From positions 30,088,521 to 30,152,520 of the forward strand of contig NC_087151.1 in NCBI RefSeq assembly GCF_035594125.1: 64,000 bases of DNA, given 5' to 3'. Position 1 is the stretch's first letter; every line of letters starts with the position of its first letter. The notes under the pieces were generated by a model that saw nothing but the letters and a program-made list of their open reading frames with translations, was not told where the DNA came from and ran no database searches. This DNA is from Scylla paramamosain. Its lineage: Eukaryota > Arthropoda > Malacostraca > Decapoda > Portunidae. Of this stretch, positions 46,950 to 63,855 are shown one piece after another. The translations under genes were made by a program, and so were the position numbers.

Positions 46950-48229
46950 AGGAAAGACATTATTTCTAGTGTAAATAAACCCAATAGGCTGTTCAATTTG
47001 AAATTTAAAATGTAAATATTATCAATCTTTTTAGAAATATTAGCTGCATCCTCTTCCCTTGCAGTCCAATAAGACAGGTCACTAATTCGTGTGGAGATAG
47101 AATTCTTGGAGTCACCTTTGCCGGCACTAGCGCAAGTGCATACAGTCTGATAAAGGTTTCTTCCATGGTTGTGATGAAGTTAAGGACTTCTCACACTGTT
47201 TCGATAGATATGATGAGAAGAATCGGGAGTTCGGAACATCAGTGCATTATGTCGGGGCATGTAGGTTCGGCTGGGGTTTTCTTTCTTTCTTTCTTTTTTT
47301 TTTTCGATCATATTCTTACGAGGACTTGCTAGACAAAGCATTATTGCATTATGATATTACCCAAATAGTGTCTCAAGTAAAAAACATAACCGCATACTCG
47401 TACAAAAGATTTGCTGCTGTGACACAAAGGACAAAAATCATTAGTGTACTGGTCGTTCTAAGCATTCAATCAAAATGCTTGTCATTCATATAATTAGTAG
47501 AACCATCGAGGAGCTTTATTTTTGTTAATTCTTATGTGATAAAGCAATAATTACAGGAGACTTTTAAAAGATTGGTACTTAAATTAGTGGACTGTCCTAT
47601 TGGATGTGACCATATCTTCACTTTTTCCTTACACAGTTAATTTTCTTTTGTTTATTTGATTTACTTATTATCATTTTTATTTATATATTTATTTATTTGC
47701 ACCAGATGCTTGCTTAGTTATATTGGGGTTACTTCACCTGCTTGGAGAAAGGAAAGACTCCATTTTTACTAAGGTTAAATTTCAGTACCTTTGATTTTAG
47801 AGTGGTGTGTATATATTGAAATTTCTGAATATATTATCACCTTAAGATATACATCTACATATAAATTTTATTTTAATGTCAAAATGTTATTAATGTTTAC
47901 ACTATTATTTCTTCCTTAAGGTACCAGAAGAAGAACTAAGAACAGGGCAGTCTAGTGTGTATTTGATGGTGCATCTGTAGCTGAACCAACATGTATTTCT
48001 ATGGCTGTAGTCTCATTGGTAGCAGGGCTTTGTGTTTAATATTGAACACCCAAAAAATTGTGAACATTTCCTCTGTTTCACAACATCCCATCTCTTAGGT
48101 ATCAAGTATGACAAAGGTAACACTTCAAAAACAAGATCTCTACTTGTAAAACTCAATGAAGTAAAGACAGAATTGAGCTACAAAAATGCATAAATCTGCT
48201 TCTAAATATATTCAACTCCACACATAATG

Positions 48230-48373
<144 letters not shown>

Positions 48374-48396
48374 GTCACACACACACACACACACAC

Positions 48397-48481
<85 letters not shown>

Positions 48482-48620
48482 CAATTACTAGTTAAAGATT
48501 AATCAGTGAAATAAATACATAACATTATGTTAATAAGTTTTCTAAAAGGAAAAGGAAATACTTGTACTTCCCCTTCCCCCCAACCCAGTATTCATGAAAT
48601 CTTACTGAATTGTTCTTATG

Positions 48621-48767
<147 letters not shown>

Positions 48768-48808
48768 GAATGGAAAGTAGACTCACTCTCTCTCTCACTC
48801 TCTCTCTC

Positions 48809-48910
<102 letters not shown>

Positions 48911-48939
48911 CAAATTGGGAAGTATTCTTCATGTACCAT

Positions 48940-49808
<869 letters not shown>

Positions 49809-49864
49809 CCCTAACCTTGAGACAGCAGTAGCTAGCTGCTAGTATTAAAGGTACTAATGATTCA

Positions 49865-50140
49865 TCATCTGCCTAAGAAAGACTAACTAATTAATCATTT
49901 AATTGACTAACCTATGATCCACTTTACTAATGTGGTTAGTAGAAGCAGTGAACAGTACGAAGGCATTAGTCAGATATATTTGAGTAAGACCATACTCAGG
50001 TTGAGTGCTCAGTTAGTCACAAATTGACTAACATTATGTTAGTCACTGTGACTAATGCTGCCACTCGTTCTAGACCCCATGCGTTTTACTAAGAAAAGTT
50101 AGTCAGCACGACTAACTTTGGTTTTGTGTGATATATAAAG
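49865..50140 (+). promoter_or_regulatory. candidate promoter with extra palindrome, unit 5
   Basis: Has two more GACTAA sites than units 1-4, because AATTGACTAACA replaces AATTGAATAACA and GTGACTAATG replaces GTTACTAATG. The first creates a perfect palindrome at 50025-50045 (arms TGACTAACAT and ATGTTAGTCA around one T). TATATAAAG at 50132-50140. Confidence 0.52.
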
Positions 50141-50580
50141 GTACTAGGCCTTGCTGGCGCCCGAGAGTGTAAGAAAGGCAGGAAAAGTGAGTGGCGAGTG
50201 TGTGGGGCGACACTGTACCCTCCCCACGGTTTTGGAGGGACAAAGTGAAAGATGGAGGCGGAAGGAAGGGCCAGTGAGCTGCGTATGCTTGACCTCTGAG
50301 TGGACGTAGGGGGGAAAAAAAAATGACACGTTTCGGAAATAACTTGTATCATAAGTAGAGAACGTGCATCCCGTTAAGCAGCCGCGCATTGCAAGGCCAC
50401 GAGAGTACGTGGTATGATCGCAAGTGACACGTCCGGAAATCAGCGTTTAATTGTTTGTGTCTTAATAGAAAAAAATAGCTGATTTCCAAATTATACATCA
50501 AAGTATGACCTCCTCTAGTTCAGGAGAGTCCTTCGTATAAATGCACTGGTGTGTGTATGTGTGTGTGAATGTTATTGCTA

Positions 50581-50652
<72 letters not shown>

Positions 50653-50777
50653 AGTAGTTGCACAGGTCTTCAAGGGTATTTTTACGGTTTTAGTGACAGA
50701 TTAACAACATTTCTACATTAATAACAGGAGAAACACCATTGAAAACCCTGATAATCATCTTTATAGCTTTGAAAAAC

Positions 50778-50783
50778 AGTCGT

Positions 50784-50846
<63 letters not shown>

Positions 50847-51178
50847 GAGCATTTCAGTTGAGCCTATTCTGCCCTGGTTCGCGTTTGCTGCGGTGACACG
50901 GTGCCGCACTGAGTGAAGATTGCGTTCATAATCACTTATCGGGGGTGGAGTGGGGAAAGGAGAGTCAGAAAGTGAGGATATTTATATTATTTGACATATT
51001 ATTTGATAGCATGTCAACTTTTTTTTTGTGTGTGTGTGTGTGTGTGGGTGGGTGTTGGATCAGTGACGGGTGGCGCTGGGGAGTTACCACGGCGAGCGGC
51101 TGGCTGGCTGCAGTGTTTTGGTCAGCACTGGTCAATCTTGCCCTACACGCTCTATTAACCAGTGTTTCCGTCAGTCGT

Positions 51179-51241
<63 letters not shown>

Positions 51242-51417
51242 GAGCATTTCAGTTGAGCCTATTCTGCCCTGGTTCGTGTTTGCTGCGGTGACACGGTGCC
51301 GCACTGAGTGAAGATTGCGTTCATAATCACTTATCGGGGGTGGAGTGGGGAAAGGAGAGTCAGAAAGTGAGGATATTTATATTATTTGACATATTATTTG
51401 ATAGCATGTCAACTTTT

Positions 51418-51461
<44 letters not shown>

Positions 51462-51577
51462 GGATCAGTGACAGGTGGCGCTGGGGAGTTACCACGGCGA
51501 GCGGCTGGCTGGCTGCAGTGTTTTGGTCAACACTGGTCAATCTTGCCCTATACGCTCTATTAACCAGTGTTTCCGTC
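50778..51577 (+). repeat. two tandem 380-bp modules, unit 5
   Basis: Modules 50778-51172 and 51173-51577. Cores at 51068-51078 (GGGTGGCGCTG variant) and 51473-51483. Splice donor after 51642. Confidence 0.6.
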
Positions 51578-52719
51578 TTCCCAACACCTTCTTCCTGCAC
51601 CAAGCACCGTCAAGCATCACCAGAGAGGCACGAGTACGTAAGGTGAGTCCAGCGGGGCCAGTCTCCCTTCAGTCAGCCTTACTGCCTTCACAACACCCTA
51701 ATCCTCCCTGGAGTGTCTTGTATTCGTTTATTTAGAATTCATTATTCGTTATTTAGTTTTTTTAGGGATTAATTATTTATATTTAGGTTTTGTTTACGTC
51801 TGAGTCTGGAAGGAGTTGGAAATTTATTCAAATATTTAATGTTCACCAATATGTAAACAAGCCATCAGCTGTGTTATTAGCCATTATTTGCCTCGTCTCT
51901 CACTTATTGTAAGCCTAACATATCACAAGATGGATCCACATGTCTAGCCTTCATATCCGCTGGTCAGATATATCCGTCATTGCCTGGTTTTGGTGTTATA
52001 TAGGAATAAATAAGACAACATGGCCGCCGGCTCCCCCACTGAGGTCGCCGCCGAGGGCCGCCATGATGGACTGGCACCTGTTCCGGCTTGTTGGTTCCAA
52101 TATTTTTTTCAATTTTTTCTGAATTAATTTATTTGGCTTGTATAGTAAGATTTTATGGTTTCTAAAAATATTTCGTTGCTTTTGAAGTGTTTTTCTTGCT
52201 TCAGTTAAGTAAATGTGCTGAATTTGGTGTTGTTTTTTTATGTAAATAAGGGGCAGTTTGTACGGTGAAATTTACCCAGCCTGGTTTTTGGCTTTTTTAT
52301 TTGAGGCTTTAATGAAGATTTTATTGCTTCAAAAAATCGTTTATGATTTTTAAAGTATGTTGCGTTCCTGTTGAGTTAAGTATGTGGAATTTGAATAGGC
52401 TTATTGTCCCGTTGAAAGTGGTGATTTTGTCATTTTTTTGCTTCTTTATTTTTTTATTATAGCTTGTAACTAAGTGTGCATTATTTTAAAAAATAGTTCA
52501 GATTTTTTAAAATGTCTTTTTACCAGTGTAAAGTGGAATAGGTGGACTTTTCAGTGTTTTTAATGGTGTCAAAATTTCCAACACTTTTTCCATATTTCAC
52601 ATAATATTTCTTTATAACTACTGAGACTAGAGGTGTTTTGATATTGTGAATATTAATTCAAGTAATTGTCAAGTCAGAATATATAATGCATTCGAGCCTA
52701 GCTTCATTTTTTCTATGGG

Positions 52720-52974
52720 TCAATTTCAAAATGAAATACGTAACGTACGTATGGCAGCGGGGCGCCGGCACCTCGCCTGTGACGTCATCAAGGATTTAGG
52801 ACTCGGTCTGCTCCAGAGCCTCCTCAATATTTACCGTAATTTCCAGTGTTTTCCAAGTGTTTCCAGCTGTTTCTAAAGTCAGGCGTGTAGATAGTTGTAG
52901 TAGAAGGAAGAAAATAAGAGAAATGAAAGAGGAGAAGGAAGAAATAAAAAGAAATGGAGGAGGAGGCAAAACAG
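52720..52974 (+). promoter_or_regulatory. candidate CRE promoter and 5' exon, unit 5
   Basis: CRE at 52780-52787, donor after 52974. Would serve the damaged copy 6 at 55186. Confidence 0.42.
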
Positions 52975-53020
52975 GTAAACAATATTTAGCTTAGTTTCCC
53001 TTGCTGCGCTGCAGTTCTCT

Positions 53021-53791
53021 AATATTTGGTGTGTTTTGGGTGTTTTATGTGTTTAGGATGTATGTAGGAATATTGTGGGGTTTTTAGAGTGTGTTTTGGT
53101 GGTGTTTAGGTGTGTTTTGGGTGTATATTTGCTGTTATCATTGTGTTTTGGGTGAATTTTGGGTGTTTTAAATGTGGTTTAGGATGTTTTTAGTTATATT
53201 GTAAGTGGTTTGAGTCGTGTGGGGTGTTTTGAGTATATTATGGATGTTTTTGTGTGTTATGAATGTGTTTGGGGGTATATTGAGGTGTAGTGGGTTTGTT
53301 TTGGGTTTATTTTCTGTTTTAAGTGTTTTGGTGAGTTTGGGTGTGTGTGTGTCGGGTCTTTTGAGGTGTATTTGATTGTGTGCAAGTAGTTTTGGGTCTT
53401 TAAGGGTGTGTTTGTGGCGTGTTTGTGGTGTTGAGTGGTGCTTTAAGTGTGTTTTGGATGTTTTGATGTGTTTTGGGTGTGTTTGATGAGTTTTGGGGTG
53501 TTGTAGTGTATTTTGGGTGTTTTAAATCTTTTGAGTGTGTTTGGATGAGTTTTAGGTATATTGGGGTGCTTTGAGTGTGTTTTGGATAAATTTAGTGTGG
53601 TTGGGGTGGGTTATTTGGATATTTTCAGATGTTACAGGGTGTTTTGATTGAATATTCAATATTTGGTTGTGTTTAGGTGAGTGTAGTGGGTATTTTGCGG
53701 TGTTGTGATGTGTTTTGGTTGTGTTTTGGATGTTTTGAGTGTATTTTGAGTGTGTTTTGGTATGTTTTGTTGCATGTAGGGATGTTGAGTG
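53021..53791 (+). repeat. G+T-rich tract, unit 5
   Basis: Same tract; one G is missing near 53243. Confidence 0.85.
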
Positions 53792-53872
<81 letters not shown>

Positions 53873-54187
53873 GGGAAGGCAATGAGAAGAGGGACAAAAG
53901 AACATGGGATGCACCGCCAGTGTTCATACCGGGATCTGATGTCAGTTCTTGTGAAGGGCCAGAATGCATATTCCTGAAGTCTGGAAGGAGTCATCCGCCA
54001 GCCTGTATGGACACTAGGCTGTAGCTCCAAAACTAACTGTAGGATTCTCTCTAAAATAGTCTCATTGAGATTCTCGCACAAAATTACCTATATGTAACTT
54101 AATCTAACCTAACCTAACCGCTACAAGAGTAAATGGGCCAAAACATTACCAGACTTCGGGAATATGCCTCCAGAGGGATACGGGTTA

Positions 54188-54870
54188 AGGTCGCTTCACA
54201 CACATCAGTGCCGTATTCGTTCCGTGCTGTTCAGTGCTTCAGTGTCAGTAAAAAAAAAAATTCATCATTTTGGAATTCAGCGAAAGCATTTACACACGTC
54301 CGGCGAAGTACCGTGTTTTGACTGAAGTGATTGTTACGTCTCCGTTCCGTGAAATGGAATATCATCGTCACTGGTATTTTAAAAATTTTCACGGATGTCG
54401 GACAAGTGTTTGAAATAAAATAGAAGAAATTGAAATGGTGATAGATACTCTTTTAATTGATGTAATTAATCACATTGTACATTATACTTACCAGAACACA
54501 CCACATCACACCACACCACATCATAACACACCACACCATACCACACCACACCACACATCACTGAGCAATGTCATCAAACAGTTTTTCGACATTCTTAAGT
54601 ACTGGAAAATTTTTGTTTCATCATTAATTAATTCCTCGTACAGAGTAGCAAAATCTCCTTCAGTTTCTCTTTTTCTTCCACGTTTCATGTACCCACTTTT
54701 CTTTTCTTTATTTTTTGTTAAGCAAGCATCTTGCTCTTCATCAAGAATTATGACAATCATAGCCAACTCCACGTCTGAAAGGATATGTGTGCATAGACGT
54801 CACGAAAGTGACATGAATATCACTGACACTATATGGTACTAATACGGCACTGATAGGTGTGAAACCACCT
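54188..54870 (-). mobile_element. PIF/Harbinger-like short element, copy at unit 5/6 junction
   Basis: Both ends are present; the transposase-fragment frame is 54521-54772 (minus), intact. One T of a T run is missing near 54452 compared with other copies. Confidence 0.75.
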
Positions 54871-54957
54871 TTGAGTGTACTATTCAGATAGTGTACCCAC
54901 TATCTGCCAATTTCACTGGGACAAAAGCACAATTAGGTGATTGTTAAGAACAACAAC

Positions 54958-55001
<44 letters not shown>

Positions 55002-55108
55002 AATAAAAGGAGTTAAGCCATCTATATAGTTAGCTAGATTGATATCATTATTATTGTTATCATCATTATTACATATCAAGGTATTGTGACATTATTATTA
55101 ATAATATG

Positions 55109-55155
<47 letters not shown>

Positions 55156-55185
55156 GTTATTATTATTATCATTATCATATTTCAG

Positions 55186-55685
55186 CTATCCAACATCAGA
55201 ACAGTATATGAATATGGCAAATGCTGTTTTGACATCATTTCCTGCCATCCTGAGAAACTGATCTCGAGGAGCATGAATTGCAGCTGCAATGGAAATTGCG
55301 CATCCAGCACAAGTTTCAGAATTCAAGAAAGAGGCAGGATTCCTCAGTGACTGAGGTGATGTCAAGGAAAAAGAAGATCCCTTGCATAGTGCCAAAAGAG
55401 ACTACGTGTCCACTGATGTATGGAGTAAAGGCTTACCTTCCACCAAGGCCCCATTCAGAAGATGATAAGTCATTAGAGAGACATAGACAGTGGCCTGCTC
55501 TACATTGGATGAAGAAAGATCCCGAGTTAGATAAGCTATGTGATATTTGTACGCTTGATTTATCTTTTTTTTATTTCAGAGACTTCTTTACTGGTGTTGT
55601 TTAAAAATACCTGCTCTTATGTAAGCAATTTCAATGGTACTGGTGGATAGCCACTGAAAAATGATACTTGTATATATATATACGA

Positions 55686-55742
<57 letters not shown>

Positions 55743-56371
55743 GGAGAGAGGGAGGCTGGCGGGACAGTCAACTTATGAAAACTAATTTTACTTTAATGAT
55801 TTTCCTCAGGCTGAACGCCTCATGCAGTTGACACTCTCTGAGAGACGCAAAAAAATAATCAATGGGAACATTCTTGTAGCAGAAATCCTGAACTTGTACC
55901 CGTGGATTCAGACTTTTGAGGGCGTAGGTGTGTATATATGTACACTTTATGGATTTTGCTACATATTGTTACTAATTGTCAACTTTATTTGTAGGGCTAT
56001 AATGTATATAGCTATTTATATTTTATAGTAGGTAATTGATATTTAACTACTGGTACTTCCATTCTCCCTCTCAGGCTCAAAGGCCTTAGTGACGGGAGAT
56101 AAGCACTCATAACTAAGTACAGTTATTGCAGATGCTCATCTCTATAACCTTCACTTATAATTATTTGATGCTTATATCTTTACAGATAATCAAGGAGTTC
56201 CTGAGATTAGAACCACAAGCGGATGAACCAGACCCAAGAGTAGCAGTTTTGAAAGGGCTGGAGAAATATAGGCTCCCAATAATTGCCATTCTCAAAAAAA
56301 GAAAAGCAGTTCCTCTGTATATGGAAACCTTACTTGAACTCTATGACCACGATGAAAGTCAATGCGAGTAA
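55186..56371 (+). pseudogene. SAMD3-like gene, copy 6, deletion and lost donor in exon 1
   Basis: Exons: 55186-55535 (two bases short), 55810-55923 and 56186-56371. Two bases (AG) are missing after GAGAAAC at 55258, shifting the frame early in exon 1. The exon-1 donor reads CTATGT instead of GTATGT (G to C at 55536). Exons 2 and 3 remain open. This is the most damaged copy and cannot make the protein by normal splicing. Confidence 0.7.
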
Positions 56372-56668
56372 TGTCTAGTTCAATTTGTTCATTTCATTAG
56401 CTGGTAGCAATTTAATATATGTATCTTTTCATCATTAGCAATGCATCTTTCACTTTTATAGGCCTAATATTCATGAAACTATGCTGCATGCAAAAACCCA
56501 AACATTGTATTAAGCATGACCTATCTAACTGTAATGCTTGCACCAATTTCTATAAAGGTACTAATTTAATTGTTAAATTCCTGCTCTTCTATCAAATTTT
56601 TAGCTGAGTGCTATGGCTAAATAATTGTTTGCAGCATAAGTGATGTTAAAGATTTTAATAGGTGTAAA

Positions 56669-56742
<74 letters not shown>

Positions 56743-58032
56743 AGGAAAGACATTATTTCTAGTGTAAATAAACCCAATAGGCTGTCCAATTTGAAATTTA
56801 AAATGTAAATATTATCAATCTTTTTAGAAATATTAGCTGCATCCTCTTCCCTTGCAGTCCAATAAGACAGGTCACTAATTCGTGTGGAGATAGAATTCTT
56901 GGAGTCACCTTTGCCGGCAGTAGCGCAAGTGCAAACAGTCTGATAAAGGTTTCTTCCATGGTTGTGATGAAGTTGAGGACTTCTCACACTGTTTCGATGG
57001 ATATGATGAGAAGAATCGGGATTCGGAACATCAGTGCATTATGTCGGGGCATGTAGGTTCGGCTGGGGTTTTCTTTCTTTCTTTCTTTTTTTTTTTTCGA
57101 TCAGTACCCATCATATTCTTACGAGGACTTGCTAGACAAAGCATTATTGCATTATGATATTACCCAAGTAGTGTCTCAAGTAAAAAACATAACCGCATAC
57201 TCGTACAAAAGATTTGCTGCTGTGACACAAAGGACAAAAATCATTAGTATACTGGTCGTTCTAAGCATTCAATCAAAATGCTTGTCATTCATATAATTAG
57301 TAGAACCATCGAGGAGCTTTATTTTTGTTAATTCTTATGTGATAAAGCAATAATTACAGGAGACTTTTAAAAGATTGGTACTTAAATTAGTGGACTGTCC
57401 TATTGGATGTGACCATATCTTCACTTTTTCCTTACACAGTTAATTTTCTTTTGTTTATTTGATTTACTTATTATCATTTTTATTTATATATTTATTTATT
57501 TGCACCAGATGCTTGCTTAGTTATATTGGGGTTACTTCACCTGCTTGGAGAAAGGAAAGACTCCATTTTTACTAAGGTTAAATTTCAGTACCTTTGATTT
57601 TAGAGTGGTGTGTATATATTGAAATTTTTGAATATGTTATCACCTTAAAATATACATCTGCATATAAATTTTATTTTAATGTCAAAATATTATTAATGTT
57701 TACACTATTATTTCTTCCTTAAGGTACCAGAAGAAGAACTAAGAACAGGGTAGTCTAGTGTGTATTTGATGGTGCATCTGTAGCTGAACCAACATGTATT
57801 TCTATGGCTGTAGTCTCATTGGTAGCAGGGCTTTGTGTTTAATATTGAACACCCAAAAAATTGTGAACATTTCCTCCGTTTCACAACATCCCATCTCTTA
57901 GGTATCAAGTATGACAAAGGTAACACTTCAAAAACAAGATCTCTACTTGTAAAACTCAATGAAGTAAAGACAGAATTGAGCTACAAAAATGCATAAATCT
58001 GCTTCTAAATATATTCAACTCCACACATAATG

Positions 58033-58116
<84 letters not shown>

Positions 58117-58135
58117 ACACACACACACACACACA

Positions 58136-58223
<88 letters not shown>

Positions 58224-58362
58224 CAATTACTAGTTAAAGATTAATCAGTGAAATAAATACATAACATTATGTTAATAAGTTTTCTAAAAGGAAAAGGAAA
58301 TACTTGTACTTCCCCTTCCCCCCAACCCAGTATTCATGAAATCTTACTGAATTGTTCTTATG

Positions 58363-58479
<117 letters not shown>

Positions 58480-58491
58480 GAATGGAAAGTA

Positions 58492-58578
<87 letters not shown>

Positions 58579-58607
58579 CAAATTGGGAAGTATTCTTCAT
58601 GTACCAT

Positions 58608-59461
<854 letters not shown>

Positions 59462-59519
59462 CCCTAACCTTGAGACAGCAGTAGCTAGCTGCTAGTATTA
59501 AAGGTACTAATGATTCATC

Positions 59520-59793
59520 ATCTGCCTAAGAAAGACTAACTAATTAATCATTTAATTGACTAACCTATGATCCACTTTACTAATGTGGTTAGTAGAAGCA
59601 GTGAATAGTACGAAGGCATTAGTCAGATATATTTGAGTAAGACCATACTCAGGTTGAGTGCTCAGTTAGTCACAAATTGACTAACATTATGTTAGTCACT
59701 GTGACTAATGCTGCCACTCGTTCTAGACCCCATGGGTTTTACTAAGAAAAGTTAGTCAGCACGACTAACTTTGGTTTTGTGTGATATATAAAG
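59520..59793 (+). promoter_or_regulatory. candidate promoter with extra palindrome, unit 6
   Basis: As in unit 5, with the palindrome at 59678-59698 and TATATAAAG at 59785-59793. Confidence 0.52.
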
Positions 59794-60253
59794 GTACTAG
59801 GCCTTGCTGGCGCCCGAGAGTGTAAGAAAGGCAGGAAAAGTGAGTGGCGAGTGTGTGGGGCGACACTGTACCCTCCCCACGGTTTTGGAGGACAAAGTGA
59901 AAGATGGAGGCGGAAGGAAGGGCCAGTGAGCTGCGTATGCTTGACCTCTGAGTGGACGTAGGGGGGAAAAAAAAAATGACACGTTTCGGAAATAACTTGT
60001 ATCATAAGTAGAGAACGTGCATCCCGTTAAGCAGCCGCGCATTGCAAGGCCACGAGAGTACGTGGTATGATCGCAAGTGACACGTCCGGAAATCAGCGTT
60101 TAATTGTGTGTGTCTTAATAGAAAAAAATAGCTGATTTCCAAATTATACATCAAAGTATGACCTCCTCTAGTTCAGGAGAGTCCTTCGTATAAATGCACT
60201 GGTGTGTGTATGTGTGTGTGAATGTTATTGCTAGTTATCTCTCTCTCTCTCTT

Positions 60254-60305
<52 letters not shown>

Positions 60306-60430
60306 AGTAGTTGCACAGGTCTTTAAGGGTATTTTTACGGTTTTAGTGACAGATTAACAACATTTCTACATTAATAACAGGAGAAACACCATTGAAAACC
60401 CTGATAATCATCTTTATAGCTTTGAAAAAC

Positions 60431-60436
60431 AGTCGT

Positions 60437-60487
<51 letters not shown>

Positions 60488-60662
60488 GAGCATTTCAGTT
60501 GAGCCTATTCTGCCCTGGTTCGTGTTTGCTGCGGTGACACGGTGCCGCACTGAGTGAAGATTGCGTTCATAATCACTTATCGGGGGTGGAGTGGGGAAAG
60601 GAGAGTCAGAAAGTGAGGATATTTATATTATTTGACATATTATTTGATAGCATGTCAACTTT

Positions 60663-60708
<46 letters not shown>

Positions 60709-60830
60709 GGATCAGTGACAGGTGGCGCTGGGGAGTTACCACGGCGAGCGGCTGGCTGGCTGCAGTGTTTTGGTCAGCACTGGTCAATCTTGCCCTACAC
60801 GCTCTATTAACCAGTGTTTCCGTCAGTCGT

Positions 60831-60911
<81 letters not shown>

Positions 60912-61095
60912 GAGCATTTCAGTTGAGCCTATTCTGCCCTGGTTCGTGTTTGCTGCGGTGACACGGTGCCGCACTGAGTGAAGATTGCGTTCATAATCAC
61001 TTATCGGGGGTGGAGTGGGGAAAGGAGAGTCAGAAAGTGAGGATATTTATATTATTTGACATATTATTTGATAGCATGTCAACTTTTTTTTTTTT

Positions 61096-61127
<32 letters not shown>

Positions 61128-61243
61128 GGATCAGTGACAGGTGGCGCTGGGGGGTTACCACGGCGAGCGGCTGGCTGGCTGCAGTGTTTTGGTCAGCACT
61201 GGTCAATCTTGCCCTACACGCTCTATTAACCAGTGTTTCCGTC
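60431..61243 (+). repeat. two tandem 380-bp modules, unit 6
   Basis: Modules 60431-60824 and 60825-61243. Cores at 60720-60730 and 61139-61149. Splice donor after 61305. A TTC triplet is missing just downstream (CACCTTCCTG) relative to other units. Confidence 0.6.
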
Positions 61244-62382
61244 TTCCCGACACCTTCCTGCACCAAGCACCGTCAAGCATCACCAGAGAGGCACGAGTAC
61301 GTAAGGTGAGTCCAGCGGGGCCAGTCTCCCTTCAGTCAGCCTTACTGCCTTCACAACACCCTAATCCTCCCTGTAGTGTCTTGTATTCGTTTATTTAGGA
61401 TTCATTATTCGTTATTTAGTTTTTTTAGGGATTAATTATTTATATTTAGGTTTTGTTTACGTCTGAGTCTGGAAAGAGTTGGAAATTTATTCAAATATTT
61501 AATGTTCGCCAATATGTAAACAAGCCATCAGCTGTGTTATTAGCCATTGTTTGCCTCGTCTCTCACTTATTGTAAGCCTAACATATCACAAGATGGATCC
61601 ACATGTCTAGCCTTCATATCCGCTGGCCAGATATATCCGTCATTGCCTGGTTTTGGTGTTATATAGGAATAAATAAGACAACATGGCCGCCGGCTCCCCC
61701 ACTGAGGTCGCCGCCGAGGGCCGCCATGATGGACTGGCACCTGTTCCGGCTTGTTGGTTCCAATATTTTTTTCAATTTTTTCTGAATTAATTTATTTGGC
61801 TTGTATAGTAAGATTTTATGGTTTCTAAAAATATTTCGTTGCTTTTGAAGTGTTTTTCTTACTTCAGTTAAGTAAATGTGCTGAATTTGGTGTTGTTTTT
61901 TTATGTAAATAAGGGGCAGTTTGTACGGTGAAATTTACCCAGCCTGGTTTTTGGCTTTTTTATTTGAGGCTTTAATGAAGATTTTATTGCTTCAAAAAAT
62001 CGTTTATGATTTTTAAAGTATGTTGCGTTCCTGTTGAGTTAAGTATGTGGAATTTGAATAGGCTTATTGTCCCGTTGAAAGTGGTGATTTTGTCATTTTT
62101 TTGCTTCTTTATTTTTTTATTATAGCTTGTAACTAAGTGTGCATTATTTTAAAAAATAGTTCAGATTTTTTAAAATGTCTTTTTACCAGTGTAAAGTGGA
62201 ATAGGTGGACTTTTCAGTGTTTTTAATGGTGTCAAAATTTCCAACACTTTTTCCATATTTCACATAATATTTCTTTATAACTACTGAGACTAGAGGTGTT
62301 TTGATATTGTGAATATTAATTCAAGTAATTGTCAAGTCAGAATATATAATGCATTTGAGCCTAGCTTCATTTTTTCTATGGG

Positions 62383-62637
62383 TCAATTTCAAAATGAAAT
62401 ACGTAACGTACGTATGGCAGCGGGGCGCCGGCACCTCGCCTGTGACGTCATCAAGGATTCGGGACTCGGTCTGCTTCAGAGCCTCCTCAATATTTACCGT
62501 AATTTCCAGTGTTTTCCAAGTGTTTCCAGCTGTTTCTAAAGTCAGGCGTGTAGATAGTTGTAGTAGAAGGAAGAAAATAAGAGAAATGAAAGAGGAGAAG
62601 GAAGAAATAAAAAGAAATGGAGGAGGAGGCAAAACAG
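62383..62637 (+). promoter_or_regulatory. candidate CRE promoter and 5' exon, unit 6
   Basis: CRE at 62443-62450, donor after 62637. Its exon partner lies beyond the window. Confidence 0.42.
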
Positions 62638-62683
62638 GTAAACAATATTTAGCTTAGTTTCCCTTGCTGCGCTGCAGTTCTCT

Positions 62684-63453
62684 AATATTTGGTGTGTTTT
62701 GGGTGTTTTATGTGTTTAGGATGTATGTAGGAATATTGTGGGGTTTTTAGAGTGTGTTTTGGTGGTGTTTAGGTGTGTTTTGGGTGTATATTTGCTGTTA
62801 TCATTGTGTTTTGGGTGAATTTTGGATGTTTTAAATGTGGTTTAGGATGTTTTTAGTTATATTGTAAGTGGTTTGAGTCGTGTGGGGTGTTTTGAGTATA
62901 TTATGGGATGTTTTTGTGTGTTATGAATGTGTTTGGGGGTATATTGAGGTGTAGTGAGTTTGTTTTGGGTTTATTTTCTGTTTTAAGTGTTTCGGTGAGT
63001 TTGGGTGTGTGTGTCGGGTCTTTTGAGGTGTATTTGATTGTGTGCAAGTAGTTTTGGGTCTTTAAGGGTGTGTTTGTGGCGTGTTTGTGGTGTTGAGTGG
63101 TGCTTTAAGTGTGTTTTGGATGTTTTGATGTGTTTTGGGTGTGTTTGATGAGTTTTGGGGTGTTGTAGTGTATTTTGGGTGTTTTAAATCTTTTGAGTGT
63201 GTTTGGATGAGTTTTAGGTATATTGGGGTGCTTTGAGTGTGTTTTGGATAAATTTAGTGTGGTTGGGGTGGGTTATTTGAATATTTTCAGATGTTACAGG
63301 GTGTTTTGATTGAATATTCAATATTTGGTTGTGTTTAGGCGAGTGTAGTGGGTATTTTGGGGTGTTGTGATGTGTTTTGGTTGTGTTTTGGATGTTTTGA
63401 GTGTATTTTGAGTGTGTTTTGGTAAGTTTTGTTGCATGTAGGGATGTTGAGTG

Positions 63454-63454
<1 letters not shown>
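62684..63454 (+). repeat. G+T-rich tract, unit 6
   Basis: Same tract; one GT repeat fewer near 63010. Confidence 0.85.
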
Positions 63455-63540
<86 letters not shown>

Positions 63541-63855
63541 GGGAAGGCAATGAGAAGAGGGACAAAAGAACATGGGATGCACCGCCAGTGTTCATACCGG
63601 GATCTGATGTCAGTTCTTGTGAAGGGCCAGAATGCATATTCCTGAAGTCTGGAAGGAGTCATCCGCCAGCCTGTATGGACACTAGGCTGTAGCTCCAAAA
63701 CTAACTGTAGGATTCTCTCTAAAATAGTCTCATTGAGATTCTCGCACAAAATTACCTATATGTAACTTAATCTAACCTAACCTAACCGCTACAAGAGTAA
63801 ATGGGCCAAAACATTACCAGACTTCGGGAATATGCCTCCAGAGGGATACGGGTTA

